A stretch of 64,000 nucleotides of DNA from Parapusillimonas granuli (GTDB lineage: Bacteria; Pseudomonadota; Gammaproteobacteria; Burkholderiales; Burkholderiaceae_B). Below the pieces are notes generated by a model that had not been told where the DNA came from, searched no databases, and worked only from the letters and a program-made list of their open reading frames with translations. Each line of letters starts with the position of its first letter. The first letter of the stretch is position 1. Of this stretch, positions 32,247 to 41,477 are shown in pieces. The stretch lies in contig NZ_JACCEM010000004.1 in assembly GCF_013416525.1 (NCBI RefSeq), positions 1-64,000 on the forward strand, given 5' to 3'. A program made the translations under genes and the position numbers.

Positions 32247-33635
32247 TCAGCAAGGGACCGGGGCGTTGCGGCGCGCGTAATACCACCAGGTCACCAGCAC
32301 GCAGGAAATGTAGAACCCGATGAAGAAATACAGGGCGGCGTGCACGTCGCCCGTCAGTTCCAGCGAAGTGCCGAAGCTGCGGGGAATGAAGAAACCGCCA
32401 TAGGCCCCGATGGCGCCGGAAAAGCCCAGCACCGCGGCCGATTCCATGGACGCATTGCTCACCGCCTGCTTCTGGGCGGCCTCGCCGCGGCCCTTGGCGG
32501 CCTCGGTGTGCTCGTGCAGGAAGATCACCGGAATCATGCGGAAGGTGGAGCCGTTGCCCACGCCGGACAGCGCGAACAGCACGATGAAGCTCAGCAGGAA
32601 GCCCATGAAATTGCCGGACTGGCCGGACCCGGGCAGGAACTGCATGACCACCAGGACGGTGATGGCCATGCCCACGAAGACCCAGAGCGTGACCCGGGCG
32701 CCGCCCAGCTTGTCGGACACCCAGCCGCCCGCCGGCCGCGTCAGCGAACCGACCAGCGGCCCGAGGAAGGCGTAGGTCATGGGGTCGATGTCGGGGAACA
32801 GCGTCATGGTCAGCATGGCGAAGCCCGCCGAGAAGCCGATGAAGGAACCGAAGGTGCCCACGTACAGCCAGCACATCAGCCAGTTGTGCTTGCGCTTGAA
32901 GATCACCGCCTGCTCGGCGAAGGACGCCTTGGCGTCGGCCAGGTCGTTCATGCCGAACCATGCCGCCAGCGTCGTCAGGATGATGGGAATGACCCAGATG
33001 AAGCCCGCGTTCTGCAGCCAGATGGGTTGTGCGTCGGCGACGCCCTCGGCCATGTAGGGTCCGCCGCCCAGCGCGCCGAAAATGCCCACGCCGATGATCA
33101 TGGGCACCACGAACTGCACCAGCGACACGCCCAGGTTGCCGATGCCGGCGTTCAGGCCGGTGGCCAGCCCCTTCTTCACCTTGGGGAAGAAAAAGCTGAT
33201 GTTCGACATGCTGGAGCTGAAATTGCCGCCCCCCAGCCCGCACAGCAGGGCCAGCGCCAGCAGCACCGGATAGCTGGTGCTGGGATCGCGCAGGGCGAAA
33301 CCCATGCCCACCGCCGGGATCAGCAGCGAGGCGGTCGAGATCGCCGTCCAGCGCCGCCCGCCGAAGACCGGCACGAGGAAGGAATAGAAGACCCGCAGCG
33401 TGGCGCCCGAGAGCGCCGGCAGCGCCGTCAGCCAGAACATCTGGTTCTTCGAGAGATCGAAGCCGGCTTTCCCGAGATTGACGACGACCACGCTCCAGAG
33501 CATCCAGACGCTGAATGCCAGCATCAGGGCGGGAATGGAGATCGCGAGGTTGCGGTAGGCCACCCGCTGGCCGGTGTTTTGCCAGAATTCCGGATTTTCC
33601 GGCTCCCAGCGTAAGAGTAGGGCTGAAGATGACAT
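32247..33635 (-). CDS. narK2: Nitrate/nitrite transporter NarK2 (NarK/NarU type)
   Basis: A 462-residue major facilitator protein with 12 predicted helices. It matches the E. coli NarK pattern along its length: WRPEDP-like WEPENPEFWQ at the start, ALPALSGATLRVFYSFLVPVFGGRRW, SMSNISFFFPKVKKG, GNLGVSLVQFVVP and GSFIGFSAGFAMLT, with membrane Arg residues in the usual places. This type exchanges nitrate for nitrite. It lies between narK1 and narG, 38 bp after narK1, and supplies substrate to NarG. Confidence 0.93.
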   Translation of the reverse strand: MSSSALLLRWEPENPEFWQNTGQRVAYRNLAISIPALMLAFSVWMLWSVVVVNLGKAGFDLSKNQMFWLTALPALSGATLRVFYSFLVPVFGGRRWTAISTASLLIPAVGMGFALRDPSTSYPVLLALALLCGLGGGNFSSSMSNISFFFPKVKKGLATGLNAGIGNLGVSLVQFVVPMIIGVGIFGALGGGPYMAEGVADAQPIWLQNAGFIWVIPIILTTLAAWFGMNDLADAKASFAEQAVIFKRKHNWLMCWLYVGTFGSFIGFSAGFAMLTMTLFPDIDPMTYAFLGPLVGSLTRPAGGWVSDKLGGARVTLWVFVGMAITVLVVMQFLPGSGQSGNFMGFLLSFIVLFALSGVGNGSTFRMIPVIFLHEHTEAAKGRGEAAQKQAVSNASMESAAVLGFSGAIGAYGGFFIPRSFGTSLELTGDVHAALYFFIGFYISCVLVTWWYYARRNAPVPC

Positions 33636-33673
33636 GGCTTTGACCGATTAAGTGAGTGGGGTTGGTAGGGACG

Positions 33674-34957
33674 TCAGGCGGTGGCCGCTTTGGCGGCGGG
33701 TGGGGTGGAAGTGGCGCCGTTGCGCCGGAAGCTGTAGTGCATGGAGATCAGGGACACGCACACGGTGCCGTAGAGCAGCATGAAAGCGCTGGAGCGGATG
33801 CCGGTGAAGTCCAGCAGCGCGCCGAACATGATGGGCAGGACGAAGCCGCCCAGGCCGCCGGCCAGGCCGACGATGCCGGACACCGCGCCGATGTTCTGCG
33901 GGAACTCGTCGGAGATGAACTTGAACACCGACGCCTTGCCTATGGCCGTGGCGATGCCCACGATGAACAGCAGCGCGGTGAACATCCAGGGATTCAGGCC
34001 TATGGTGAAGTCCAGCGGGCCGTCCACGCCCATCACGGTGAATTTGGTCTGCGGATAGCTGAGGATGAAGAACGCCACCCAGCACACCCACATGACCCAC
34101 CAGGTGGTGTGATAGGCGCCGTAGCGGTCGGACACCCAGCCGCCCAATGCGCGCAGCACGCCGCCGGGCAGAGAGAAACAGGCCGCCAGCAAAGCCGCCA
34201 GCTCGATGCTGAAGCCGTATTCGCCGATGTAGTACTTGGTCATCCACAGCGCCAGCGCCACGTAGCCGCCGAACACCACGGAGTAGTACTGGCAGTAGCG
34301 CAGGACGCGCGGGTCCTTGAGCATGGCCAGCTGCTGCGACAGGGGTACGCTGCCCTTGACGGCATGCGCGGGGTTGGAGGCGGAAAAGACCCAGAACACG
34401 ATCGCCGTCACCAGCAGCGCCACCGCGTACACCTGGGGAACGATGGCCCATGCGCCGCCCGCCGCCGCGATCAATGCCGGCGCGACGAACTTGGTGATGG
34501 CCGAGCCGGAATTCCCGGCGCCGAACACGCCCATGGCCAGGCCCTGGCGCTCACGGGGGAACCAGCGCGCCACATAGGGCGTGCCCACGGAAAACGAACC
34601 ACCCGCCAGGCCCACGAACAGCCCCAGCACGAGGAATTGCCAGTATTCGGTGGCATAGGCCAGCAGCCACACCGGTATCACCGCCGAGATCATCAGCAGG
34701 AAGAAGACGATGCGGCCGCCGTAGCGGTCCGTCCAGATGCCCAGGGGCACCCGCACCAGCGACCCCGACAGCACGGGCATGGCCGCCAGCAGACCGAATT
34801 CGGTCTCCGACAGCCCAAGCTCCGTCTTGATCGGGATGCCCAGAACGGCAAAAATCATCCACACCGCAAAGCAGATGGTGAATGCAAACGTACTCGACAC
34901 CAGCACGCGCGTGGCGGTACTGGACTGGGATTGACTGGCCATATTGGCGCTCCGCAT
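33674..34957 (-). CDS. narK1: Nitrate transporter NarK1 (proton symport type)
   Basis: A 427-residue, 12-helix major facilitator protein of the nitrate/nitrite porter family. Visible motifs are GIWTDRYGGRIVFFLLM (MFS loop 2-3), LGLFVGLAGGSFSVGTPYV and the nitrate signature region GIVGLAGGLGGFVLPIMFG. It is shorter than NarK2 and of the narK1 subtype, usually assigned to proton-linked nitrate uptake that starts respiration. It is the first gene of the minus-strand nitrate block, which runs without long gaps to narL. Confidence 0.9.
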   Translation of the reverse strand: MRSANMASQSQSSTATRVLVSSTFAFTICFAVWMIFAVLGIPIKTELGLSETEFGLLAAMPVLSGSLVRVPLGIWTDRYGGRIVFFLLMISAVIPVWLLAYATEYWQFLVLGLFVGLAGGSFSVGTPYVARWFPRERQGLAMGVFGAGNSGSAITKFVAPALIAAAGGAWAIVPQVYAVALLVTAIVFWVFSASNPAHAVKGSVPLSQQLAMLKDPRVLRYCQYYSVVFGGYVALALWMTKYYIGEYGFSIELAALLAACFSLPGGVLRALGGWVSDRYGAYHTTWWVMWVCWVAFFILSYPQTKFTVMGVDGPLDFTIGLNPWMFTALLFIVGIATAIGKASVFKFISDEFPQNIGAVSGIVGLAGGLGGFVLPIMFGALLDFTGIRSSAFMLLYGTVCVSLISMHYSFRRNGATSTPPAAKAATA

Positions 34958-35019
34958 ACAAGTTGCTCGATGATTGCTAGCGTACGCATGCGAAGGCGCG
35001 CTGCCTATTCACCGTCGGA

Positions 35020-35049
35020 ACAGGCGGACCATGTCGAAGTGACTAGTCA
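35020..35049 (-). promoter_or_regulatory. Shared nar element upstream of narK1 (TGACTAGTCA type)
   Basis: Second copy of the 30-bp block seen at 32200-32229, same orientation relative to the downstream gene, 63 bp before the narK1 ATG. The palindrome TGACTAGTCA is at 35040-35049. A GAATAG/CAATGG hexamer lies about 30 bp downstream of the palindrome in both copies and could be a weak -10, which would place the palindrome near -45. Confidence 0.5.
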
Positions 35050-35087
35050 GCTTCGAACAAGCGCGTTGCGGTGTGCGAAGGAACTAT

Positions 35088-35116
35088 GCCATAATGCACC
35101 CCTGTCCAAATGTCAA
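35088..35116 (-). promoter_or_regulatory. Possible promoter upstream of narK1
   Basis: On the minus strand a perfect TTGACA (35116-35111), 17-bp spacer and TATGGC (35093-35088). It would give a transcript reading through the shared element into narK1. No TTGAT-N4-ATCAA Fnr box was found nearby. Confidence 0.35.
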
Positions 35117-35198
35117 TCGGTTGATTTCATTGGCATTGCATGGAAGTGATTGTCTTTCCCACCGCTTCCGCCACCTACCTGGGCCGTCGTCCCACCGC

Positions 35199-35284
35199 GC
35201 ACCCATGGCGGAATTGGTAGACGCAAGAGACTTAAAATCTCTCGATCCTTGATCGTGCCGGTTCGATTCCGGCTGGGTGCACCA
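35199..35284 (+). tRNA. tRNA-Leu (anticodon TAA)
   Basis: An 86-nt leucine tRNA with CCA encoded. Acceptor GCACCCA pairs with TGGGTGC; the anticodon arm AGAGA-CTTAAAA-TCTCT gives TAA; a class II variable arm follows; the T arm contains GTTCGATTCC. It decodes UUA. It separates the nitrate block from the pnp region, so it may have served as an integration site, though no integrase is near it. Confidence 0.95.
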
Positions 35285-35421
35285 GCAAAATCAAGCGCCT
35301 GGACGAAACCGGGCCTGCCGGAAATTGCCTGGGCCTGTTCTCTCTACCGTGTCTTTTCCCACGTCAAGCATGAGCTCGTCATGCAGCACAGCGCGGCAAA
35401 CACCAGCGCCGCGCCGCCCGC

Positions 35422-35697
35422 ATGAGAACATTCCCATTGCATGCGCAATGCCTCATGGGCAAAGGCCATCTTCTGTTCTTCTACAGCCGCCTCGGCTACC
35501 TGGCCAAACGGCACGCCGAACTGATACGGGAAATGAAGCGCCGCGGCTACAAGCCCTCGTTCACCGGCATCGACCGCAGCCAGTTTCCAGGCATACCCGA
35601 CAGCTGCTGGAACGACTGGCCCCCCACCGAGGAAGCCTTGCGGCTCAACCGGCAGCGCATCCAGGAAAGAACCGCAAAGACCGCCCTCGCCTCATAA
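35422..35697 (+). CDS. T4 endonuclease V-like protein lacking the catalytic N-terminus
   Basis: The 91 residues resemble the C-terminal two thirds of T4 DenV pyrimidine-dimer glycosylase: LMGKGHLLFFYSRLGYLAKRH aligns with [20 protein letters not shown], then ELIREMKRRGYKP and NDWPPTEEALRLNRQRI. DenV needs its N-terminal Thr2 as nucleophile and Glu23; the roughly 45-residue N-terminal part is absent, and upstream sequence in any frame does not restore it. It is either a remnant or a protein with a different role. It follows tRNA-Leu after 137 bp; no close Shine-Dalgarno is seen. The gap to pnp contains only the pnp terminator. Confidence 0.5.
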   Translation: MRTFPLHAQCLMGKGHLLFFYSRLGYLAKRHAELIREMKRRGYKPSFTGIDRSQFPGIPDSCWNDWPPTEEALRLNRQRIQERTAKTALAS

Positions 35698-35791
35698 AGG
35701 CGTCATCGCCTGGGCGCCGCCAGGCCGCCACCGCCGGCCCGCAGCCCCAGGCGCCGGCAAACCACAGCCGTCCCGGGCCGCAGCGCCCATA

Positions 35792-35822
35792 ACAAAGGGC
35801 ATTGCCCGCCAAGGCAATGCCC
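35792..35822 (-). terminator. Terminator of pnp
   Basis: GGGCATTGCC (35798-35807) pairs with GGCAATGCCC (35813-35822) around a 5-base loop; the minus strand then reads TTTGTT. It lies 40 bp past the pnp stop and, with TCTTT on the other side, may work in both directions. Confidence 0.7.
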
Positions 35823-35860
35823 TCTTTCACTGCGACCCGTTTGCTACAACGGCGCGATGA

Positions 35861-38008
35861 TCACTCGTCGCCCGAGGCGATCGGCCCCTGAGGACCGCCC
35901 TGCGCCTCGATGCCGCCTATGCTCTTCATCGACAGACGCAGACGGCCCTTGTCATCGGCCTCGATGACCTTGATGCGCACCATCTGGCCGACCTTCAGCA
36001 CGTCATTGATGTTGGCGATGCGATAGTTCGCGATCTCGGAAATGTGCAGCAGGCCGTCGCGGCCCGGCAGCACCTGCACGATGGCGCCGAAGTCCAGCAG
36101 GCGCAGGACCGGGCCTTCGTACTCCTGGCCCACTTCGACGTCGGCCGTGAGCTCCTTGATGCGGCGCTCGGCTTCGCGCGCCTTGTCCAGGTCGGCGCTG
36201 GAGATCGTGATGGTGCCGTCGTCGTTGATGTCGATCTGGGTGCCGGTTTCTTCCGTCAGGGCGCGGATGGTCGCGCCGCCCTTGCCGATGACGTCGCGGA
36301 TCTTCTCGGGGTTGATCTTGATGCTGAGCATGCGCGGCGCGAATTCGGAAAGCTCGTTGCGCGAGCCTTCGATCGCTTCTTTCATCTTGCCCAGGATGTG
36401 CAGGCGTCCTTCCTTGGCCTGCGCCAGGGCGACCTGCATGATCTCCTTGGTGATGCCCTGGATCTTGATGTCCATTTGCAGGGCGGTGATGCCCTGGACG
36501 GTTCCGGCGACCTTGAAGTCCATGTCGCCCAGGTGGTCTTCATCGCCCAGGATGTCGGTCAGCACCGCGAACTTGCCGCCGTCCTTGATCAGGCCCATGG
36601 CCACGCCCGCCACGTGATCCTTGATCGGCACGCCGGCGTCCATCATGGCCAGCGAGCCGCCGCAAACGGACGCCATGGAGGAAGAGCCGTTGGATTCGGT
36701 GATTTCGGACACCACGCGTATGGTGTATTGGAAATCCTCGGGCGCCGGCAGCAGCGATGCCAGCGCACGCTTCGCCAGGCGGCCATGGCCGATTTCGCGG
36801 CGCTTGGGCACGCCGAAGCGGCCTGTTTCGCCGGTTGCGAAGGGTGGCATGTTGTAGTGCAGCATGAAGCGGTCGCGGTGCTCGCCCATGATGGAATCGA
36901 TGATTTGCTCGTCCTGCTTGGTGCCCAGCGTGGCCACCACCAGCGCCTGGGTTTCGCCGCGGGTGAACAAGGCCGAACCGTGCGCGCGGGGCAGCACGCC
37001 CAGCCGCACGCTGATGGGGCGCACCGTGCGGGTGTCCCGGCCGTCGATGCGCGGTTCGCCGTTCAGGATCTGGCCGCGCACGATGCGGGATTCGAGGTCG
37101 AACATGATGTTGTCGACCTCGACGCCGTCGGGCGCTTCTTCGCCCTTGGCGGCGGCATGTTCGGCCAGCTTGGCCTTGACGTTGGCATAGGCTTCGCGCA
37201 GCTTGGCCGTGCGGTCCTGCTTCTGCCGTATCTGGTAGGCAGCTTGCAGCTCTTCCTGCGCGGCCGACACGACCGCCGTGACCAGCGCTTCGTTCTTGGG
37301 CGCGGGCTGCCAGTCCCATTCGGGCTTGCCGGCCTCGGCGACCAGGTCGTGTATGGCGTTGATGACGGCCTGCATCTGCTCATGGCCGAACACCACGCCG
37401 CCCAGCATAATGTCTTCGGAAAGCTCCTTGGCTTCGGATTCGACCATCAGCACGGCGGCTTCGGTGCCGGCGACCACCAGGTCCATGGCCGACTGCTTCA
37501 ATTGCGTGCTGGTCGGGTTCAATACGTATTGACCGTCGACATAGCCGACGCGCGCGGCGCCGATGGGCCCATCGAAGGGAATGCCGGAAATCGCCAGCGC
37601 CGCCGACGCGCCGATCATCGCGGCCATGTCGGGATCGATTTCGGGATTGACCGAAACCGTGTGGATGATGACCTGGACCTCGTTGTAGAAGCCTTCGGGG
37701 AACAGCGGCCGCAAGGGGCGGTCGATGAGGCGCGAGGTAAGGGTTTCTTTTTCGGACGGCTTGCCTTCGCGCTTGAAAAAGCCGCCGGGAATGCGGCCGG
37801 CCGCATAGGTTTTTTCGACATAGTCGACGGTCAGGGGGAAGAAGTCCTGGCCGGGCTTGGCATTCTTGGCCGCCACCACCGTGGCGAGCACGACAGTATC
37901 TTCAATCGAAACCAGTACGGCGCCGGAGGCCTGGCGAGCAATCTCGCCAGTTTCCAGAACCACCGTGTGCTCGCCGTACTGAAACGATTTGCTCACTTTA
38001 TTAAACAT
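35861..38008 (-). CDS. pnp: Polynucleotide phosphorylase
   Basis: A 715-residue 3-prime exoribonuclease of the RNA degradosome that cleaves RNA by phosphorolysis. Two RNase PH-like domains are separated by a helical domain; the second has the catalytic-site stretch [22 protein letters not shown] domain (about 555-610, [25 protein letters not shown]) and an S1 domain (about 620-690, [33 protein letters not shown]) follow. Length is normal. It lies downstream of rpsO, separated by a strong hairpin, as in most proteobacteria. Confidence 0.98.
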   Translation of the reverse strand: MFNKVSKSFQYGEHTVVLETGEIARQASGAVLVSIEDTVVLATVVAAKNAKPGQDFFPLTVDYVEKTYAAGRIPGGFFKREGKPSEKETLTSRLIDRPLRPLFPEGFYNEVQVIIHTVSVNPEIDPDMAAMIGASAALAISGIPFDGPIGAARVGYVDGQYVLNPTSTQLKQSAMDLVVAGTEAAVLMVESEAKELSEDIMLGGVVFGHEQMQAVINAIHDLVAEAGKPEWDWQPAPKNEALVTAVVSAAQEELQAAYQIRQKQDRTAKLREAYANVKAKLAEHAAAKGEEAPDGVEVDNIMFDLESRIVRGQILNGEPRIDGRDTRTVRPISVRLGVLPRAHGSALFTRGETQALVVATLGTKQDEQIIDSIMGEHRDRFMLHYNMPPFATGETGRFGVPKRREIGHGRLAKRALASLLPAPEDFQYTIRVVSEITESNGSSSMASVCGGSLAMMDAGVPIKDHVAGVAMGLIKDGGKFAVLTDILGDEDHLGDMDFKVAGTVQGITALQMDIKIQGITKEIMQVALAQAKEGRLHILGKMKEAIEGSRNELSEFAPRMLSIKINPEKIRDVIGKGGATIRALTEETGTQIDINDDGTITISSADLDKAREAERRIKELTADVEVGQEYEGPVLRLLDFGAIVQVLPGRDGLLHISEIANYRIANINDVLKVGQMVRIKVIEADDKGRLRLSMKSIGGIEAQGGPQGPIASGDE

Positions 38009-38024
38009 TAGGGATTATCCTTAC

Positions 38025-38072
38025 AATAAAAAAACCGTGCACACCGCGAAATACATCGCGGCGTCCACGGTT
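38025..38072 (-). terminator. Hairpin with T run between rpsO and pnp
   Basis: On the minus strand CCGTGGACGCCGCGA pairs with TTCGCGGTGTGCACGG and is followed by seven Ts. It lies between rpsO and pnp, where rpsO terminator/read-through and RNase III control of pnp are known in E. coli. Confidence 0.75.
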
Positions 38073-38100
38073 GCACATCGTGGGGAGCCAGCCCCGGTGA

Positions 38101-38370
38101 TCACTTACGCAGACCGAGCTTTTCGATCAGTGCGCGATACGAATCAGGGTTGCGGCCTTTCAGGTAGTCCAGCAATTTCCGGCGACGGCTGACCATGCGC
38201 AGCAGGCCACGACGCGAGTGGTGGTCTTTGATGTGCGCCTTGAAGTGGTCGGTCAGTTCATTGATGCGCGCGGTAAGCAGCGCGACCTGCACTTCGGGCG
38301 AACCCGTATCACCTTGCGCACGTTGAAATTGTGCAACGATTTCAGATTTCTTGATGTCGGCAACAGACAT
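38101..38370 (-). CDS. rpsO: 30S ribosomal protein S15
   Basis: An 89-residue ribosomal protein binding 16S rRNA early in 30S assembly. The family pattern is complete: [26 protein letters not shown], then [36 protein letters not shown]. It is transcribed just before pnp, the common order in proteobacteria. Confidence 0.98.
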   Translation of the reverse strand: MSVADIKKSEIVAQFQRAQGDTGSPEVQVALLTARINELTDHFKAHIKDHHSRRGLLRMVSRRRKLLDYLKGRNPDSYRALIEKLGLRK

Positions 38371-38526
38371 TATTCAGCCTCTTTGACTAGCGACAGAGCC
38401 GAGGTGCCCTGACGTGAGATGATTAAACAAACTACAATTATTCAGACTATTTCCCCCAAGGCGCGCTGGTGTCGCGGCACCGGCATCGGCTTGGGAAGCT
38501 GGCATTATACCGGAAAGCGAGATCCC

Positions 38527-39087
38527 ATGAGCCCACATGCACCATACTCCCCGGCCGGAGCCCGGCTCCCGGGCGCGCGCGGCCTGACCCGGGTGGCGGT
38601 CGCCCTGGCGGCGGCCGGCCTGATGTCGGCCTGCGCCAATATGTCGGACACGCCGCCCGGCGCCTCCTTGCAGGACGTCGAGGCCCGCTACGGCAAGGCC
38701 GATTACTCCTGCCCCGTCGGCCAGGGCGGACAAAGGCTGATCTGGACCCAGCAGCCCTACGGCCAATACGCCTGGACGGCCGTCGCCGACGCCAGCGGGA
38801 AAATCGACCGCATCGTCCCGGCCCTGACCGACGCCCGCTTCCGCGCCCTGGACACCGGCTCCTGGACGCCCGAGCAGGTCCGCTGCGAATTCGGCCCGCC
38901 GGCGGAAGTCTCGCTGATCGGCCTGCCCGGCGCCCGCCAGGTGGTCTGGAGCTACCGCTACAAGCAGGACGGGGTGTGGAATTCGCTGATGTACGTTTAT
39001 TTCGGGGCTGACGGCCGGCGGGTCACCCGCCACCACGCGGGGCCCGACCCCATGTTCGACCCGATCGAGCCCGGAACCTTCTGGTAG
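38527..39087 (+). CDS. Putative lipoprotein
   Basis: A 186-residue exported protein from the ATG at 38527. The signal peptide (about 16-35) ends in a lipobox-like GLMSAC, making C36 the likely lipidated residue. The mature part contains LQDVEARYGKADYSCPVGQGGQRLIW, QVRCEFGPPAEVSL and VVWSYRYKQDGVWNSLMYVYFGADG; the repeated RYGKP/FGPPxE-type pattern recalls SmpA/BamE-like lipoproteins, but I cannot assign a function. It is divergent from rpsO and converges with pssA. A longer frame upstream to 38419 is not supported. Confidence 0.75.
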   Translation: MSPHAPYSPAGARLPGARGLTRVAVALAAAGLMSACANMSDTPPGASLQDVEARYGKADYSCPVGQGGQRLIWTQQPYGQYAWTAVADASGKIDRIVPALTDARFRALDTGSWTPEQVRCEFGPPAEVSLIGLPGARQVVWSYRYKQDGVWNSLMYVYFGADGRRVTRHHAGPDPMFDPIEPGTFW

Positions 39088-39103
39088 GCCGCCGGACCGC
39101 CAG

Positions 39104-39910
39104 TCAGACCGCCGGAGGAGGCGTAGGGCCCGCATCGCGCGGGGCTTCGGCTTCGCTGCGCATGCGGGTCAGCTGGCGCGCGCGCCGCCAGCGCCAAAGC
39201 ATGATGAACCAGCCCGACAGGCCGTAGACCACGAACAGGCCGAAGAGGACGACGGGCGGATCGCTGGAAACGAAGACGAAAGCCGCCACCACCAGCAGGA
39301 TCACCCAGAACGGAACGCTGCGGCCGAGGGCGAAGGTCTTGCCGCTGTAAAACGGCGCGCTGGTCACCATGGCGACGCCGGCATACACCGTGAACACGAA
39401 TGCCAGCCAGCGTATGGTTTCGGGATCGAGCAGGAATTTGTTGTCGACCGCCAGCCACACGAAGCCCGCCACCAGGGCGGCCGCCGAGGGGCTGGGCAGG
39501 CCCTGGAAGAAACGCTTGTCGATCACGCCTATGTTGGTGTTGAAGCGGGCCAGCCTGAGGGCGGCGCCCACCACATAGATGAAGGCCGCCAGCCAGCCCC
39601 AGCGGCCCAGGTCCCGCAGGGCCCATTCGTACATGACCAGCGCGGGCGCGATGCCGAAAGAGGCCATGTCGGACAGCGAATCGTACTGCTCGCCGAAAGC
39701 CGACTGGGTATTGGTCAGGCGCGCCACCCGGCCGTCCATGCCGTCGAACACCATGGCCACGAAGATCGCGATGGCGGCCATTTCGAATTGGCCGTTCATG
39801 GCCTGCACGACGGCATAGAAGCCGGCGAACAGATTGGCGGTGGTGAACGCATTGGGAAGCAGATAGATGCTGCGACGCCGGCGGGTTTCATCCATGGAGA
39901 AGTTGGGCAT
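39104..39910 (-). CDS. pssA: CDP-diacylglycerol-serine O-phosphatidyltransferase
   Basis: A 268-residue integral membrane enzyme making phosphatidylserine. The CDP-alcohol phosphotransferase motif is visible as DGMDGRVARLTNTQSAFGEQYDSLSD. About seven or eight hydrophobic helices follow. The start MPNFSMDETRRRRSIYLLPNAFT at 39910 matches the family; a frame extending to 40213 lies over psd and is rejected. It begins 4 bp after the psd stop, so the two consecutive steps of phosphatidylethanolamine synthesis are co-transcribed. Confidence 0.95.
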   Translation of the reverse strand: MPNFSMDETRRRRSIYLLPNAFTTANLFAGFYAVVQAMNGQFEMAAIAIFVAMVFDGMDGRVARLTNTQSAFGEQYDSLSDMASFGIAPALVMYEWALRDLGRWGWLAAFIYVVGAALRLARFNTNIGVIDKRFFQGLPSPSAAALVAGFVWLAVDNKFLLDPETIRWLAFVFTVYAGVAMVTSAPFYSGKTFALGRSVPFWVILLVVAAFVFVSSDPPVVLFGLFVVYGLSGWFIMLWRWRRARQLTRMRSEAEAPRDAGPTPPPAV

Positions 39911-39914
39911 AGTT

Positions 39915-40580
39915 CTATGGCTTGACGGTGGTGTCCGGCAGCTCAGCAAGTACCGTGCTGGTTGCCTGGACCTTGTCGCCGATGGCGACGCGCGGGCGGG
40001 CGCCAAGCGGCAGATAGACATCGACACGCGAACCGAAACGTATGAAGCCGTAACGCTGCCCAGCATACAACCGATCGCCCTGCTTTGCATAACAAAGAAT
40101 GCGCTTGGCGACCAGGCCCGCCACCTGGACCGCGGTGACCACATGCCCATGCTCGGTGTCCAGGACCATGGCGTTGCGCTCGTTTTCGAGCGATGCCTTG
40201 TCCAGGGCCGCATTGACGAAGCTGCCCGGGAAATAGCTGATGTGACGCACCGTTCCGTTCACCGGGGAACGGTTCGAATGCACGTTGAATACGTTCATGA
40301 ACACGCTGATCTTCAGCGCCTCGCGGTCGGCATAGGCATCGCGCACTTCCTCCACCGCGACGACGCGCCCGTCGGCGGGCGACAGGACGTTCAGTTCCCC
40401 CGCGGGCGCGACCCGCCCCGGGTCGCGGAAGAACTGCAGCACGAAGACCGACAGTATCCAGAACGGAATGGAGGCCGGCCCGGACCACAGGCTGACGAGG
40501 AGGGATATCAGCACGATGCCGGCCAGGAACGGCCACCCTTCGCGGGCGATAATGGGATGGGGATAGGGAGGTTTATTCAT
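39915..40580 (-). CDS. psd: Phosphatidylserine decarboxylase (short type)
   Basis: A 221-residue proenzyme converting phosphatidylserine to phosphatidylethanolamine. A hydrophobic N-terminal region (about 12-45) anchors it to the membrane. [26 protein letters not shown] and [13 protein letters not shown] are visible; cleavage between Gly and Ser of the last motif would form the pyruvoyl group. It is the short form found in many bacteria rather than the E. coli type. It is followed by pssA. Confidence 0.95.
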   Translation of the reverse strand: MNKPPYPHPIIAREGWPFLAGIVLISLLVSLWSGPASIPFWILSVFVLQFFRDPGRVAPAGELNVLSPADGRVVAVEEVRDAYADREALKISVFMNVFNVHSNRSPVNGTVRHISYFPGSFVNAALDKASLENERNAMVLDTEHGHVVTAVQVAGLVAKRILCYAKQGDRLYAGQRYGFIRFGSRVDVYLPLGARPRVAIGDKVQATSTVLAELPDTTVKP

Positions 40581-40640
40581 CTTAAGCCGAAGGATAACCG
40601 AAAAGTGCCGGCTTTATAGCACAGAGCGCCAGCCGCGCGG

Positions 40641-41477
40641 TCAGCCGAACACGACCAGCGGCTTGTCGGGATGCAGCGGGTGCGCCATCACGTGCACATC
40701 CACGCCGTATACCGCATCCAGATTTTCCTGCGTCAGCACTCTGGCGGGCGCATCGCAAGCAAGTATCCTGCCATTCACCAGCAGGGCGATGCGATCGCTC
40801 CAGAGCGCCGCCAGGTTGACGTCGTGGATGATCACCAGGATGCCGACGCCTTCTTCGCGCGCCAGCTGCCGCAGCGTTTCGAGCAGCGTGCGCTGATGCA
40901 GCGGATCCAGGCTGGCGGTCGGTTCATCCAGCAGCATGTAGCGGCCCCGCGGATCGGCGCGCCGCTGCGCGAGCACCTGCAGCAGCACACGGGCGAACTG
41001 GACCCGCTGCTGCTCGCCGCCCGAAAGTTCGAGATAGCGGCGCGACCCCAGATGCTCGATGCCCGCGCGCTGCAGCGCGGCGCGCACGGCTGCGTCGACC
41101 TCCGAGGCGGAAAGGCCCGGAAAGGGATAGGCGCCCATCGCGACGACCTCGCCGACGTCCAGGTCGAAGGACAGCGCCGGCTTTTGCGGCAGCACGCTGC
41201 GGGTGCGCGCCTGCCGCGCCGCGGAAAGCGCCGCCAGGGCGGAGCCGTTGAGCATCACGCCGGCATGCCCGTCGCGGGCCTCGTCGGCCTCGAGCTCGCC
41301 GGCCAGGATGGACAGGAAAGTGGACTTCCCCGCCCCGTTCGCCCCGAGCAGGCTCACCACTTCTCCGGGCCGGATGCACAGGGTGGCCCGGTCCAGCACA
41401 TGGCTGCGGCGGCGCCGCAGAACGATCTCGGCCGCCGCGAATTCGTCGTCCCGGCGGTTTTCCGTAAGGGTGTCCAT
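40641..41477 (-). CDS. hmuV: Heme ABC transporter ATP-binding protein HmuV
   Basis: A 278-residue ATPase from the ATG at 41477 (MDTLTENRRDDEF), which overlaps the hmuU stop by one base. Walker A is GANGAGKST, the signature is LSGGEQQRVQFARVL, Walker B is YMLLDEPTASLDP and the switch His is in IIHDVNLA. It drives heme import through HmuU from HmuT. It is the last gene of the hmuRSTUV operon (bhu in Bordetella). Confidence 0.93.
   Translation of the reverse strand: MDTLTENRRDDEFAAAEIVLRRRRSHVLDRATLCIRPGEVVSLLGANGAGKSTFLSILAGELEADEARDGHAGVMLNGSALAALSAARQARTRSVLPQKPALSFDLDVGEVVAMGAYPFPGLSASEVDAAVRAALQRAGIEHLGSRRYLELSGGEQQRVQFARVLLQVLAQRRADPRGRYMLLDEPTASLDPLHQRTLLETLRQLAREEGVGILVIIHDVNLAALWSDRIALLVNGRILACDAPARVLTQENLDAVYGVDVHVMAHPLHPDKPLVVFG

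Noticed and set aside
34958-35198. Search for an Fnr/Anr box upstream of narK1
   Set aside because: The nearest sequence, TCAACCGATTGA, has half-sites in the wrong orientation; no TTGAT-N4-ATCAA was found.
36044-38011. A plus-strand open frame of 655 codons opposite pnp
   Set aside because: Antisense shadow of pnp with no recognisable domain.
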